Assembly (NCBI GenBank): GCA_905182515.1
Contig: CAJJBW010000001.1
Location: 82,275-146,274 of the forward strand
Origin: an uncultured Candidatus Poseidoniales archaeon
Lineage (GTDB): Archaea; Thermoplasmatota; Poseidoniia; Poseidoniales; Thalassarchaeaceae
Direction of reading: 5' to 3'
DNA length: 64,000 bases
Shown piece after piece: positions 8,239 to 17,000 of the stretch. The stretch's first letter is position 1. Every line of letters begins with the position of its first letter. A program made the position numbers and the translations under genes. The notes beneath the pieces were generated by a model. That model did no database searches. It was not told the origin of the DNA and was given only the letters and a program-made list of their open reading frames with translations.

Positions 8239-11200
8239 ATGAGCAGAGTACAAAAAATTTCTGCTTGGTCTCTGATGACTAAAGAATGGCGAGCTTTGGC
8301 AGCCTTGGCCGCAAAAAAAGAAAATTTGCCGAAAATTGATATTGATGAAGACATCAATAACAAAAATCCAAATCGAAAAAATAACAGAAAAATAGGAAGA
8401 AGGGGTGGAAAGGGGCTCAGGAGGGGTTTTGAAGATAATTTGGCAACACCAGAAGAAGTTATGTCGTCACATGAAACACCAGGTTACAAGTTAGCAGTTT
8501 TGATTGCACAACAAAATAAAATGGGAAATAATTGGGATTCTAGCTTGAATGACTTAATGAACGAAATAAGAGTGGATTGCCAGAAAGGCCTTCATCCAGT
8601 TTGGAGTAAGCTAGCAAAAGAAGCGGGTCTTTTTGCAGAATTAAGTAGATTTAAAGTTAGTGAATCAAGTAAAAAGAATTCTGATTCTTCTACTTGGATT
8701 AATCAAGCTTACTTTGATCCAGAAGATACTTCCGAACTAAGAAAGTGGCTAAAAATCGAATTACCATTCAATGCTAAAACTGAGCAATTAAGAATTATTC
8801 AAAAAATAGAAAAAGATTTGGGGAAGAAGCCAAGATACGAAGATTGGGGCACCTGGATGGATCCTTCTCTAAAAAATCAAAAGAAAGAATTTGCACTTAT
8901 TGAAGGTATCTTAATGGCATCATCAAAGAATCCTGATGCAATTAAAATCTTGGAAGACATCTCTGAAGAATCCATGAAAGATCTTGCAGACAAGCATATA
9001 AGACTCTTGAATATTCGGTCAGGGAGTTTATCAAATTGGGATAAAGATTCTAAAATTAAAGGAGATGATAAGCTATCTGAAGCAATCAGAAGTTCTTCTT
9101 GGAAACAAATCAATAATATAGAACAAAATTTATCTATTAGTGATTTAAAATATGGGATTGAGGCATTATCAAAATCTGGAGAAAAAATGCCTAATTCACT
9201 TGGTTGGAAATTAGTTTCCGAACTTCAAATAAATGGAAAATTGGATGAAGTACATGAATTAACAAAAAAATTAGAAATTGAAAATAACTTACATCTAGAA
9301 ATTGCATTAAGATTGAATTCTGAAAATGACTCGATGATAGGTAGTTTGATTCTTTCTTCTATTCAAAATATAAATGATGAGGGTTTACTGATGATAACTG
9401 ATGATGAATTTTGCGATTCTAAGATAAAAGTTATTGCAGCAGAAAAATTATCAAATTTGGATTCTATAAGGTATACTAGCAAAATTTTAGATGTTTTTAC
9501 AGAAACTGCAGATATTGGAAATTTGTCACGTATTTTGATAAAAGACAGTTCGCTTACAAAAGCATATCCGGAACGTACCTTATTGGTTTGGCATATGATC
9601 TCAGCTGAATCTTCAGTAGGATTGATGCCCATTTTAGAAAAAATGAGGAGAAATGCATTGATTTCGATTTCTAATTCGCCGAAAGATTTGATTTTATCAG
9701 ATATATCAACTGAACTTATTGGATTACTTGATGGTATTCCTAATGGAATTAGTGCAATTCAGAAAAATCTAGATTCTGAAGGATTATTATCTCTAAATGA
9801 AGTACGTAGAGCATTGTCTCCAGAAGGAGATAGTATGGTTAGGCCAAAAACCGTTGAAAGATTAATACAATCTATTGAAAATGCAAATATTACTTATCTT
9901 GAAAATGCTCTGTTTCAATGTCTTGTTGATTCTTTATTACTAAATAGAGCTGCAATGGACATAGAAAGTGGGATGGAAAATAGAATCCAAGAAGCAAATA
10001 AAGTATTATCCACTCTAACTCAAAAAGAAAATGTATCTATGCAAACTATAAAATTTATTACTGAAATGGTTATAGAACATGGTAAAATTTTATCTGAAGG
10101 TATAGAACCTTTAGAAAAATGGTATAGAAAATATGATAATAATAGCCTAGAGTCTAAACTTGTTAGAGCTACTATACAGAGTTCAAAAAGTAATAATTTA
10201 GAAGCAGCAAGAGAATACAGAGATGCTGCTAATAGAGTAAAAGACGATTTTGAAAAATATGCCCTTATTATGAGAAAGGCTTTGATATCTTATGCCCATG
10301 GAGAAGGTTGGAAAGAAGCAGTAAATTTAATTGAGTCTGAAGATGCTTTGGCGGCTTCAGTAACAAAAAGATTTCAACTTTATCTAAATGTTTGTAATGA
10401 TGATTTAGAAAATAATAAAGATGTGGCCAGAAATAGATTAAGGCAATATGCATCTAAGGGTATAAAGGAAACAGATGAAGATTTCAAAGAAAACAAAGAA
10501 ATTCAAATAGAAGCTTTAGAAATGCTAATACGTTACCCTGAGGATTTAGATCCTCCATTACCTAAATCTCCATTCCAGGGAAGAGTTAAGGCTGCCATTC
10601 GAGGTTTACAAAGATTGGAGAACTCTAGACAATCCGATTTAGATTTAAAATTTGAACAAGAGTTATCTAGGGAAAATAAAGATATATTGGAGATTGTTAA
10701 GATAGTTGAAAAGATAGCAATTGAAAAACCAATAAGAGGTTTGAGGAAACTTGAACGTGCAATTGGATCGAATAAATTCACTGAAATACAATTGATTAGA
10801 CTGAGTAGGGCAGCAGAAGCAATGTTTGGAGGATACAGTCCCACAATACCTATTAGAGACAGAAAATCATTACGAAACCTTTCATTGAAGCCTGTCATTA
10901 TAGTAGATACTAATATCTTAATTGATGCATTAAAGGATGATTTGATCAGAGAAATTACCGATGATAATTTTGGGAGTCTTAATTGGAGTGTGGAACGTTC
11001 TTTCCATTGGATGTTAAGAAGGCGAAAGAAAGAGGGCAAGATATTAATGAATATTCCCCCAGTTGTAATGAATGAGTTTTTAAACCGCACAAAGAGCCCT
11101 CAAGAAGTATTAAATTTGTTTTCAAACAAAGTATATATTGATGCAAATGTTTGGAATAGTAAAATAACTGAGAGCTTACTATTAGAAACGGTAAATAAAA

Positions 11201-11565
11201 TTTGTAAGGAATTTGGAGATTGGGAATATGTATTTGATCAGAAGTTGATGAAAGAAATAGAACTTGAAAAATTCCTATTAAATCATAAGAATATATTTGT
11301 TGAAATAACAAATCAGAAAATAAAAAGAGATGAGTTTGCAGATAGAAGTATAATAGAAGGTGAAGAAATATACCCCGAAAGAGGAGATATGGAGATTATG
11401 CGTTCAGCAGCCTTAATTGCAAATTCATTTAATCCAGAAATAGGTAGCATAATGATTGCTACTAGAGATAGTGATTTCAAATTAATATCACGTTCATTAG
11501 AAGAAAAATATGGATTTGGAGTAGTTGGAGATGCCCAAGAATTAAACAGAAGAGTACTACATTAA
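8239..11565 (+). CDS. Very large helical protein with C-terminal PIN nuclease domain
   Basis: 1108 residues. The first 40 or so are basic (KNNRKIGRRGGKGLRRG), then about 800 residues of predicted alpha-helical, Leu/Ser/Glu-rich sequence with no recognised domain. The last 225 are a PIN ribonuclease domain. Seen in the PIN part: VDTNILIDAL near residue 889, VVMNEFLNRT near 945, GDMEIMRSAALIA near 1050 and IATRDSDFKLIS near 1075. These supply the four acidic metal-binding positions, so cleavage activity is likely. ATG 8239 is used here, but the frame is open back to 8149 and the translated upstream sequence looks protein-like; see the 14-base duplication. The gene stands alone with no antitoxin-like partner, so a classic VapC role is unlikely; RNA processing or quality control is a guess. 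Confidence 0.8.
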   Translation: MSRVQKISAWSLMTKEWRALAALAAKKENLPKIDIDEDINNKNPNRKNNRKIGRRGGKGLRRGFEDNLATPEEVMSSHETPGYKLAVLIAQQNKMGNNWDSSLNDLMNEIRVDCQKGLHPVWSKLAKEAGLFAELSRFKVSESSKKNSDSSTWINQAYFDPEDTSELRKWLKIELPFNAKTEQLRIIQKIEKDLGKKPRYEDWGTWMDPSLKNQKKEFALIEGILMASSKNPDAIKILEDISEESMKDLADKHIRLLNIRSGSLSNWDKDSKIKGDDKLSEAIRSSSWKQINNIEQNLSISDLKYGIEALSKSGEKMPNSLGWKLVSELQINGKLDEVHELTKKLEIENNLHLEIALRLNSENDSMIGSLILSSIQNINDEGLLMITDDEFCDSKIKVIAAEKLSNLDSIRYTSKILDVFTETADIGNLSRILIKDSSLTKAYPERTLLVWHMISAESSVGLMPILEKMRRNALISISNSPKDLILSDISTELIGLLDGIPNGISAIQKNLDSEGLLSLNEVRRALSPEGDSMVRPKTVERLIQSIENANITYLENALFQCLVDSLLLNRAAMDIESGMENRIQEANKVLSTLTQKENVSMQTIKFITEMVIEHGKILSEGIEPLEKWYRKYDNNSLESKLVRATIQSSKSNNLEAAREYRDAANRVKDDFEKYALIMRKALISYAHGEGWKEAVNLIESEDALAASVTKRFQLYLNVCNDDLENNKDVARNRLRQYASKGIKETDEDFKENKEIQIEALEMLIRYPEDLDPPLPKSPFQGRVKAAIRGLQRLENSRQSDLDLKFEQELSRENKDILEIVKIVEKIAIEKPIRGLRKLERAIGSNKFTEIQLIRLSRAAEAMFGGYSPTIPIRDRKSLRNLSLKPVIIVDTNILIDALKDDLIREITDDNFGSLNWSVERSFHWMLRRRKKEGKILMNIPPVVMNEFLNRTKSPQEVLNLFSNKVYIDANVWNSKITESLLLETVNKICKEFGDWEYVFDQKLMKEIELEKFLLNHKNIFVEITNQKIKRDEFADRSIIEGEEIYPERGDMEIMRSAALIANSFNPEIGSIMIATRDSDFKLISRSLEEKYGFGVVGDAQELNRRVLH

Positions 11566-11569
11566 CCTC

Positions 11570-11585
11570 TTAGAACACATTCTAA
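11570..11585. terminator. Short inverted repeat between convergent genes
   Basis: TTAGAA at 11570-11575 and TTCTAA at 11580-11585 form a perfect six-base stem with a four-base loop in the 16-base gap between the PIN-domain gene and the alpha/beta hydrolase, followed by a T-rich stretch. It could serve both directions. The stem is AT-rich and weak, so this is tentative. Confidence 0.25.
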
Positions 11586-12646
11586 ATCATTTTATTAATC
11601 CATTTTTCTAATATTTCTCTTCTTTCTAATACGTCTACTTTTGAAGTATGAGGCATTTGATCAACAACATGGACATCAGCTATATCTACGAAATGTTTGT
11701 TTAAAAGATCGAAATGCTGACTTCCTAACGTTTCATCTTCTCTGGCTTGAATCACTAGTAATGGGGTTTTTGGGATGCCCCAAAATGGAATTTGAGCATT
11801 AGAATAACCGACGTTTAAATCAGGATGTATACGTTGATATTCTCTCCTTAGAATATGGCGTACCCATGGATTTGCCATTATTGCTCTCCCGGGTAGATTT
11901 TGTTGTATTATAAGAGGGAAGGAGGTTACTGGTGATTCTAAAATTACACCTTTTAGGGCTTTTTCCCACCACCCTGAAGGGTGTGAAGAAAGTCTTATTG
12001 ATATAAATCCCCCCAATGAATGGCCATAAATCAAAAAATTTGTTGGTTTGTACCCCATAATTTCTGGAATTTGTTCTAATAGTAACTCAATATCCGCAAC
12101 TACTTTCAAAATAGTCCATTCATATTTTCCCTTTTGTTCACCAAATCCTCTTTGATCTAAACTTACTACATTTAGGCCCATTGAATTCATATGTTGGCAT
12201 CTAGATTCCCCCCTCCCAAGGGTAGAATTATATCCATGAAGATACAATATCATATCTTTACTTCCACTTTCTGATTTTAAAATATGCCCTTTAAGAGTTT
12301 CATTCCCCCAACCTTTGAATAAAAATGATTCCCATCGATTATTGGTAAGATTCGTTATTGTCCTAGGAGGAGTAATGAAAACTGATGCATATATTCTCCA
12401 TCTCATGAATAGCCATGCTCCAATAGGGATTGATGCCCCCAGTAATACCCATGCGACTTTATACGTCCGCCAAATAGGTAATAAAAATAAAGCTATGATT
12501 TCCAATAATATTGCTGCAGTTAGGACTTTAGGTTTACTTGGTAATAAAGGGGCTGGAGTTTTTTGATATACGGCCGCTTTAAATTTTGATGCTGCAAATT
12601 TTTTCTTATTTTTTGGAGTATCCAAGAATAATCCCCTCCTTAACAT
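11582..12646 (-). CDS. Membrane-anchored alpha/beta hydrolase
   Basis: 354 residues. Two hydrophobic segments near residues 42-60 and 65-82 anchor a C-terminal alpha/beta hydrolase domain. Seen: the oxyanion region LYLHGYNSTLGRG near 135, LDQRGFGEQKGKY near 164, the nucleophile elbow YGHSLGGFIS near 207-216 with its Ser, TPLLVIQAREDE carrying the likely catalytic Asp near 300, and PHTSKVDV with the likely His near 333. All three triad residues are in place. The fold resembles BEM46/YfhR-type serine hydrolases. The substrate is unknown; lipids or peptides at the membrane are possible. It lies convergent with the PIN-domain gene and diverges from the exporter. Confidence 0.85.
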   Translation of the reverse strand: MLRRGLFLDTPKNKKKFAASKFKAAVYQKTPAPLLPSKPKVLTAAILLEIIALFLLPIWRTYKVAWVLLGASIPIGAWLFMRWRIYASVFITPPRTITNLTNNRWESFLFKGWGNETLKGHILKSESGSKDMILYLHGYNSTLGRGESRCQHMNSMGLNVVSLDQRGFGEQKGKYEWTILKVVADIELLLEQIPEIMGYKPTNFLIYGHSLGGFISIRLSSHPSGWWEKALKGVILESPVTSFPLIIQQNLPGRAIMANPWVRHILRREYQRIHPDLNVGYSNAQIPFWGIPKTPLLVIQAREDETLGSQHFDLLNKHFVDIADVHVVDQMPHTSKVDVLERREILEKWINKMI

Positions 12647-12711
12647 GGGATATGAAATGGATTACATAAAGTAAATGGTGAAGATGATTACAACTTGTAT
12701 TATTATTCACA

Positions 12712-12746
12712 TTTAGTGTAATTTAAAACACTAAGATAACACTAAA
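12712..12746. promoter_or_regulatory. Inverted and direct repeats around a TATA-like box
   Basis: TTTAGTGT at 12712-12719 is matched by its reverse complement ACACTAAA at 12739-12746, and a second direct copy AACACTAA lies at 12727-12734. The central AATTTAAAA could be a TATA box. The block lies 40-75 bases before the MMPL exporter start and about 65 bases upstream of the divergent hydrolase, so a repressor site for one or both genes is plausible. Confidence 0.45.
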
Positions 12747-12785
12747 TAATCAAGTATTGAAATATGTTGATACTAGGGCGCGGGC

Positions 12786-15134
12786 ATGGAAGGAGCTACT
12801 GACCCGTCTGTTCTTCAAAATCGCCTTTATTACAAAATTGGGATATTTGTACATGATAATGCAAAAGTCGTATTAATACTAACCATGCTCCTATGTGCTG
12901 GCCTCGCCAGTTTGATGACATTGGAGCCAAAATATGTTGAAGGATACGGTGAAGGTGATTTGGAATCTGTCCATGGTTGGGACGCAATCACCCTTGGTTT
13001 TAGTTCTGAAGAAGAAGGCGTACAGGAAAGATTTTACGTACTTTTTCACCATCCTGGATATACAACTAATGATTCTAACGTCAAGAATGCAATTCAAGGT
13101 ACGTTACATATTTTAAATGAGTCTGATGCTGTAGTTCTGCATTATCCTTGGTTAACAAATGAAGCAAATCAATCGAAGTTAATTAGTACGGTTGACAGTT
13201 CCTGGTCTAGAGTCAGAGTAGACATAGTTTTGGACAGAGAGAATGCCAAAATTTTATTGAAAGAAGTTGTTGATGATATCGTACTTCCTGAATCGGCTCC
13301 TTTAGGAATGGAAAAATGGATTACAGGAAATTTAGCTATTGATGTTACATTTGATATGACATTAGAAGAGGAATTGATTAAGGCAGAAATGATTTCTGCA
13401 CCATTAACTTTAATCATATTAATATTTGTATTTGGAAGTTTAGTTGCTGCTGGATTACCAGTTTTAACTGGAGTTTACACAGTATTAGCAGCAATTGGTA
13501 TAGTAACTGGCCTAACCTACATATTCGATGATATTACAATCTATGCAAACAATATTGTATCACTTTTAGGGATAGGGCTTAGTGTTGACTATTCTCTTTT
13601 TATTGTAAACCGTTTTAGAGAAGAGTTAGCACGTGGCCATGACAGAAGAACTGCAATTGCAGTAACCAGTGCAACGGCTGGAAGAGCAATATTCTTTTCT
13701 GGAATGACAGTAATATCTGGACTAATGGGGATGTTATTCTTTGAGGATACTGGTTTGCCATCATTAGGTTGGGGGGGAATATGTGCAACATTTGTAGCAT
13801 TGACCTCATCCATTGTTCTTTTACCTGCAATATTATCTCTTCTTGGGGAAAAAGTAAATGCAATTAAAATCCCATTCTCAAGTATTGCCTCGGAGACTGA
13901 AAGTGGTTTCTGGCCGTGGATAGCACATAATGTAATGGAGCGCCCATTATCAGTTTTAATACCTGCAATAATAGTACTAATGCTGGCTGGGTCACCTTTT
14001 CTAAATGCCGAATGGGGGATAACAACTTGGAAGGCTCTAAGCCCAGATGATGAGGCAAGGAATGGTATGGAAATAACAGATGAAAAATGGCCTGGAGATA
14101 TTGCTAACACAGTTCAGATTGTTTTTGAAACAAACGAAGGAACGGATCCTCTTTCAGAAGAAAATCTAAGAAAATTATACGAATTTTCAGTTGATATTCT
14201 TGATATGGAAAGTACGAGTTATGTCTATAATTATGCACATTTTGATGTTAATATGACTGTGGATGAAGTAGTTTCATTCTGGGATGAATCAAATGATGAG
14301 AGTTTGTCTACTGAGCAGAGGCAATATATCACATTACAAAGAGATTTTCATAGAGATAGTTCAATAGGAAATAATGGAATTATTGTAGTTCATGTTGGCA
14401 TAGAAGGAGATCAAGCAAGTGAAAACTCAAGGAATGTAGTTAAGGATATTAGAAATTTAGATTCAAAGGAATCTCAATTTGGAGGCGATGTAAATGTATA
14501 CGTCGCTGGTTTAGCTGCATATAACCAAGATGTGTTAGATGCAGTAATAGAAAATATGCCTATTGCAATTGCATTTATTTTGATAACTAGTTATATTCTA
14601 ATTTTCTTACAAGTTAGATCTGTTATTCTTCCATTTAAAGCCTTAATAATGAATATTTTATCAGTAACTGCATCTTTTGGAGTATTGGTTTGGATATTTC
14701 AGGAAGGCAATGGATCAGAATTATTGGGCTTTACCCCTCAACCAATAGATCCGACTACTCCTGTAATGATTTTTGCCATTCTTTTCGGACTAAGTATGGA
14801 TTATGAGGTATTAATGCTATCTAGAATACATGAAGAATGGGAGAGAACTAAAGATAATACTCAAGCAGTTGCAGTAGGTTTACAAAAAAGTGGACGGATA
14901 ATTACATCTGCGGCCCTTGTGATGATAACGGTTTTCTCAGCTTTCGGCCTTTCATCGGTTTCATTAATGAAACAGTTTGGATTAATGTTAGCCCTTGGAG
15001 TAGCGGTAGATGCAACTATTGTTAGAGCATTGGTTGTACCTTCAACAATGAGGCTGATGGGGACATTGAATTGGTGGGCACCGTCCTGGCTGCAACAAGA
15101 TAGTTCGAGTGAAATTAATGATGTTGAAGACTGA
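12786..15134 (+). CDS. RND superfamily exporter, MMPL type
   Basis: 782-residue transporter with the two-fold RND layout: one membrane helix near 25-45, a large extracytoplasmic loop to about 195, five or six helices to about 360, then the same arrangement again (helix near 390, loop to about 590, helices to about 765). Seen: the family motifs GIGLSVDYSLFIVNRFREE near 260-278 and FGLSMDYEVLMLSRIHEEW near 665-683, each with the Asp-Tyr pair thought to carry protons in MMPL proteins. Members export lipids, hopanoids or other amphiphiles; the cargo here is unknown. It ends immediately next to the stop of icd with no spacer. The repeats upstream suggest regulated expression. Confidence 0.92.
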   Translation: MEGATDPSVLQNRLYYKIGIFVHDNAKVVLILTMLLCAGLASLMTLEPKYVEGYGEGDLESVHGWDAITLGFSSEEEGVQERFYVLFHHPGYTTNDSNVKNAIQGTLHILNESDAVVLHYPWLTNEANQSKLISTVDSSWSRVRVDIVLDRENAKILLKEVVDDIVLPESAPLGMEKWITGNLAIDVTFDMTLEEELIKAEMISAPLTLIILIFVFGSLVAAGLPVLTGVYTVLAAIGIVTGLTYIFDDITIYANNIVSLLGIGLSVDYSLFIVNRFREELARGHDRRTAIAVTSATAGRAIFFSGMTVISGLMGMLFFEDTGLPSLGWGGICATFVALTSSIVLLPAILSLLGEKVNAIKIPFSSIASETESGFWPWIAHNVMERPLSVLIPAIIVLMLAGSPFLNAEWGITTWKALSPDDEARNGMEITDEKWPGDIANTVQIVFETNEGTDPLSEENLRKLYEFSVDILDMESTSYVYNYAHFDVNMTVDEVVSFWDESNDESLSTEQRQYITLQRDFHRDSSIGNNGIIVVHVGIEGDQASENSRNVVKDIRNLDSKESQFGGDVNVYVAGLAAYNQDVLDAVIENMPIAIAFILITSYILIFLQVRSVILPFKALIMNILSVTASFGVLVWIFQEGNGSELLGFTPQPIDPTTPVMIFAILFGLSMDYEVLMLSRIHEEWERTKDNTQAVAVGLQKSGRIITSAALVMITVFSAFGLSSVSLMKQFGLMLALGVAVDATIVRALVVPSTMRLMGTLNWWAPSWLQQDSSSEINDVED

Positions 15135-16364
15135 TTACATATGTGAAATCATGGCATTACCAAATTCACTACATTTCAGGAGTATTGCATCATCCATTTG
15201 TCTTTCAAAATCATAAGTTACAGTTTTGGCAGAAATAGCACCTTCCATTCCTTTTATTATCAAATCTGCTGCCTCACTCCACCCCATATGACGGAGCATC
15301 ATTTCAGCAGATAGGATTAACGAACCTGGATTGACTTTGTCTTGGCCGGTATATTTTGGCGCTGTACCATGAGTTGCTTCAAATATTGAAATCCCAGTAT
15401 CATAATTTATATTTGCCCCTGGTGCGATACCAATTCCTCCAACTTGAGCAGCAAGTGCATCTGAAATATAATCACCATTTAGGTTCATTGTAGTTAGAAC
15501 ACCATATTCTTTGGGCCTAGTTAATATCTGTTGTAGCATAGCATCTGCAATTACATCTTTGATAATAATTTCAGTTCCTGTTTTGGGATTTAACATTGAA
15601 CACCATGGACCCCCATCGATCTCAGTGGCTCCAAATTCATCTTTCGCCAACTGATATCCCCAATCTCTGAATCCCCCTTCTGTAAATTTCATAATATTTC
15701 CTTTGTGTACAATAGTTACACTAGATTTGTTTTCATTTATCGCATGATTTATTGCCGCCCTTACAATCCTGGATGTGCCTTCCATGCTAATTGGTTTTAT
15801 TCCTATACCGCTAGTGTTTGGGAATCTAATTTTTGTAACACCCATTTCTTCACGTAAAAAATCTATTACTTTCTTAACTTCTGGGCTTCCGGCTTCCCAT
15901 TCGATCCCTGCATATACGTCTTCGCTATTTTCACGGAAAATAATCATATCTACATCTCCCGGGGATTTTACTGGGCTAGGAGTACCTTCATACCATCTTA
16001 CTGGACGTACGCATGCAAAAAGATCAAGATTTTGACGAAGTGCAACATTGAGGCTCCTGATTCCCCCCCCTACAGGTGTCGTAAGTGGGCCTTTTATTGA
16101 AATTAGTCCAGTTCTCATAGACTCTAGGGTTTCCTCAGGGAGCCATTCACCTGTCTCATCAAAGGCTTTTTGTCCAGCTAAAACTTCTTTCCAGAAAATC
16201 TTTCTGTCATCATCATAAGCATTTTTCACTGCTGCATCTACAACATTAATCATAACAGGCGTGATATCGATGCCTATGCCATCTCCTTCTATGTAGTGAA
16301 TAATTGGTGTATTAGGTACTACTAATTTTCCGCTGTTTAATGTAACTTTAACGCCCTGTGACAT
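15135..16364 (-). CDS. icd: Isocitrate dehydrogenase (NADP-dependent type)
   Basis: Oxidises isocitrate to 2-oxoglutarate in the TCA cycle. Seen, numbering from the ATG at 16364: [13 protein letters not shown] near 25, [30 protein letters not shown]-type substrate region near 90-120 with the SxNxxLRxxLDL residues, [16 protein letters not shown] near 140, the catalytic Lys region [16 protein letters not shown] near 215-230, and [20 protein letters not shown] near 325-344. HGTAPKY is the pattern of NADP-using bacterial-type enzymes. The start at 16364 aligns with other Icd N-termini; ATGs at 16373 and 16412 are in frame. The aconitase-family enzyme at 27219 could supply its substrate. Confidence 0.95.
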   Translation of the reverse strand: MSQGVKVTLNSGKLVVPNTPIIHYIEGDGIGIDITPVMINVVDAAVKNAYDDDRKIFWKEVLAGQKAFDETGEWLPEETLESMRTGLISIKGPLTTPVGGGIRSLNVALRQNLDLFACVRPVRWYEGTPSPVKSPGDVDMIIFRENSEDVYAGIEWEAGSPEVKKVIDFLREEMGVTKIRFPNTSGIGIKPISMEGTSRIVRAAINHAINENKSSVTIVHKGNIMKFTEGGFRDWGYQLAKDEFGATEIDGGPWCSMLNPKTGTEIIIKDVIADAMLQQILTRPKEYGVLTTMNLNGDYISDALAAQVGGIGIAPGANINYDTGISIFEATHGTAPKYTGQDKVNPGSLILSAEMMLRHMGWSEAADLIIKGMEGAISAKTVTYDFERQMDDAILLKCSEFGNAMISHM

Positions 16365-16438
16365 ATCTATCATATACCCCACTGAGCAGTCATTCAAGAA
16401 GCCAACCCTCATGACCTAGTTACTTACAGGTTACAATT

Positions 16439-16837
16439 ATGCAAGGTATGGTTCGATGGGTAGAAGGTCAAACAATGGAAGGCATTACTTCAGGCGGGAA
16501 ATCGTTTGGAATATATGGAGAAGAATATCCAAGCCCCATGGAGTTGGTTTTACACGCTCATGCTGCATGCTCATTCATAGATTTAATAGGGGGCCTCAAA
16601 GGTCGTATGGAAGGCGTAAGATCTGCCCATATTGACATCAATGCAGAAAGAGCAACTGAAAAACCCAAAGTTTTTACGGATGTACATTTAAAATATGTTA
16701 TTGATGGAGACGTACCAGAAGAATTAGTTCGACGAATAATCGAATATAGTCATAAAAAATTATGCTCAGTGGGGATAATGTTAACAGGTTATGGTGTAAA
16801 ATTAACATGGGAATTGTTACTAAAAAATTCTCAATAA
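16439..16837 (+). CDS. OsmC/Ohr family protein
   Basis: 132-residue OsmC-fold protein. Bacterial members are thiol peroxidases that reduce organic hydroperoxides. Seen: N-terminal beta region MVRWVEGQTMEGITSGGK, YPSPMELVLHAHAACSFIDLIGG-type helix with the first Cys near residue 42, a beta strand region AHIDINAERATEKPKVFTDVHLKYVID, and the second Cys in HKKLCSVGIML near 105. The two Cys positions match the catalytic pair of the family. It reads divergently from icd across about 75 bases. Substrate and electron donor cannot be told from sequence. Confidence 0.88.
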   Translation: MQGMVRWVEGQTMEGITSGGKSFGIYGEEYPSPMELVLHAHAACSFIDLIGGLKGRMEGVRSAHIDINAERATEKPKVFTDVHLKYVIDGDVPEELVRRIIEYSHKKLCSVGIMLTGYGVKLTWELLLKNSQ

Positions 16838-17000
16838 TAATTGTCATCGGCGAAGTTAGAAATATATTAAAATTCCATTAATTGCGTTATTTAGACAGGA
16901 CTCTTCCTCAAGCATTAAACACCCTCCATTCAGAAGATGAATTCCTGCTATGTGGGAGACTAGAGAAATCGTCCATTAAAATTTAGGAGTTGGAATAATA

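Noticed and set aside
10533-11090. Minus-strand frame of 185 codons opposite the PIN-domain gene
   Set aside because: Shadow of the PIN region, which carries the conserved acidic residues on the plus strand.
13589-14110. Minus-strand frame of 173 codons inside the MMPL exporter gene
   Set aside because: Antisense to a full-length RND transporter with conserved motifs; no ribosome-binding site or homology pattern.
16838-17000. Possible cobalamin riboswitch before nrdJ
   Set aside because: The leader is long enough to be tempting, but no B12-box-like conserved core could be recognised.
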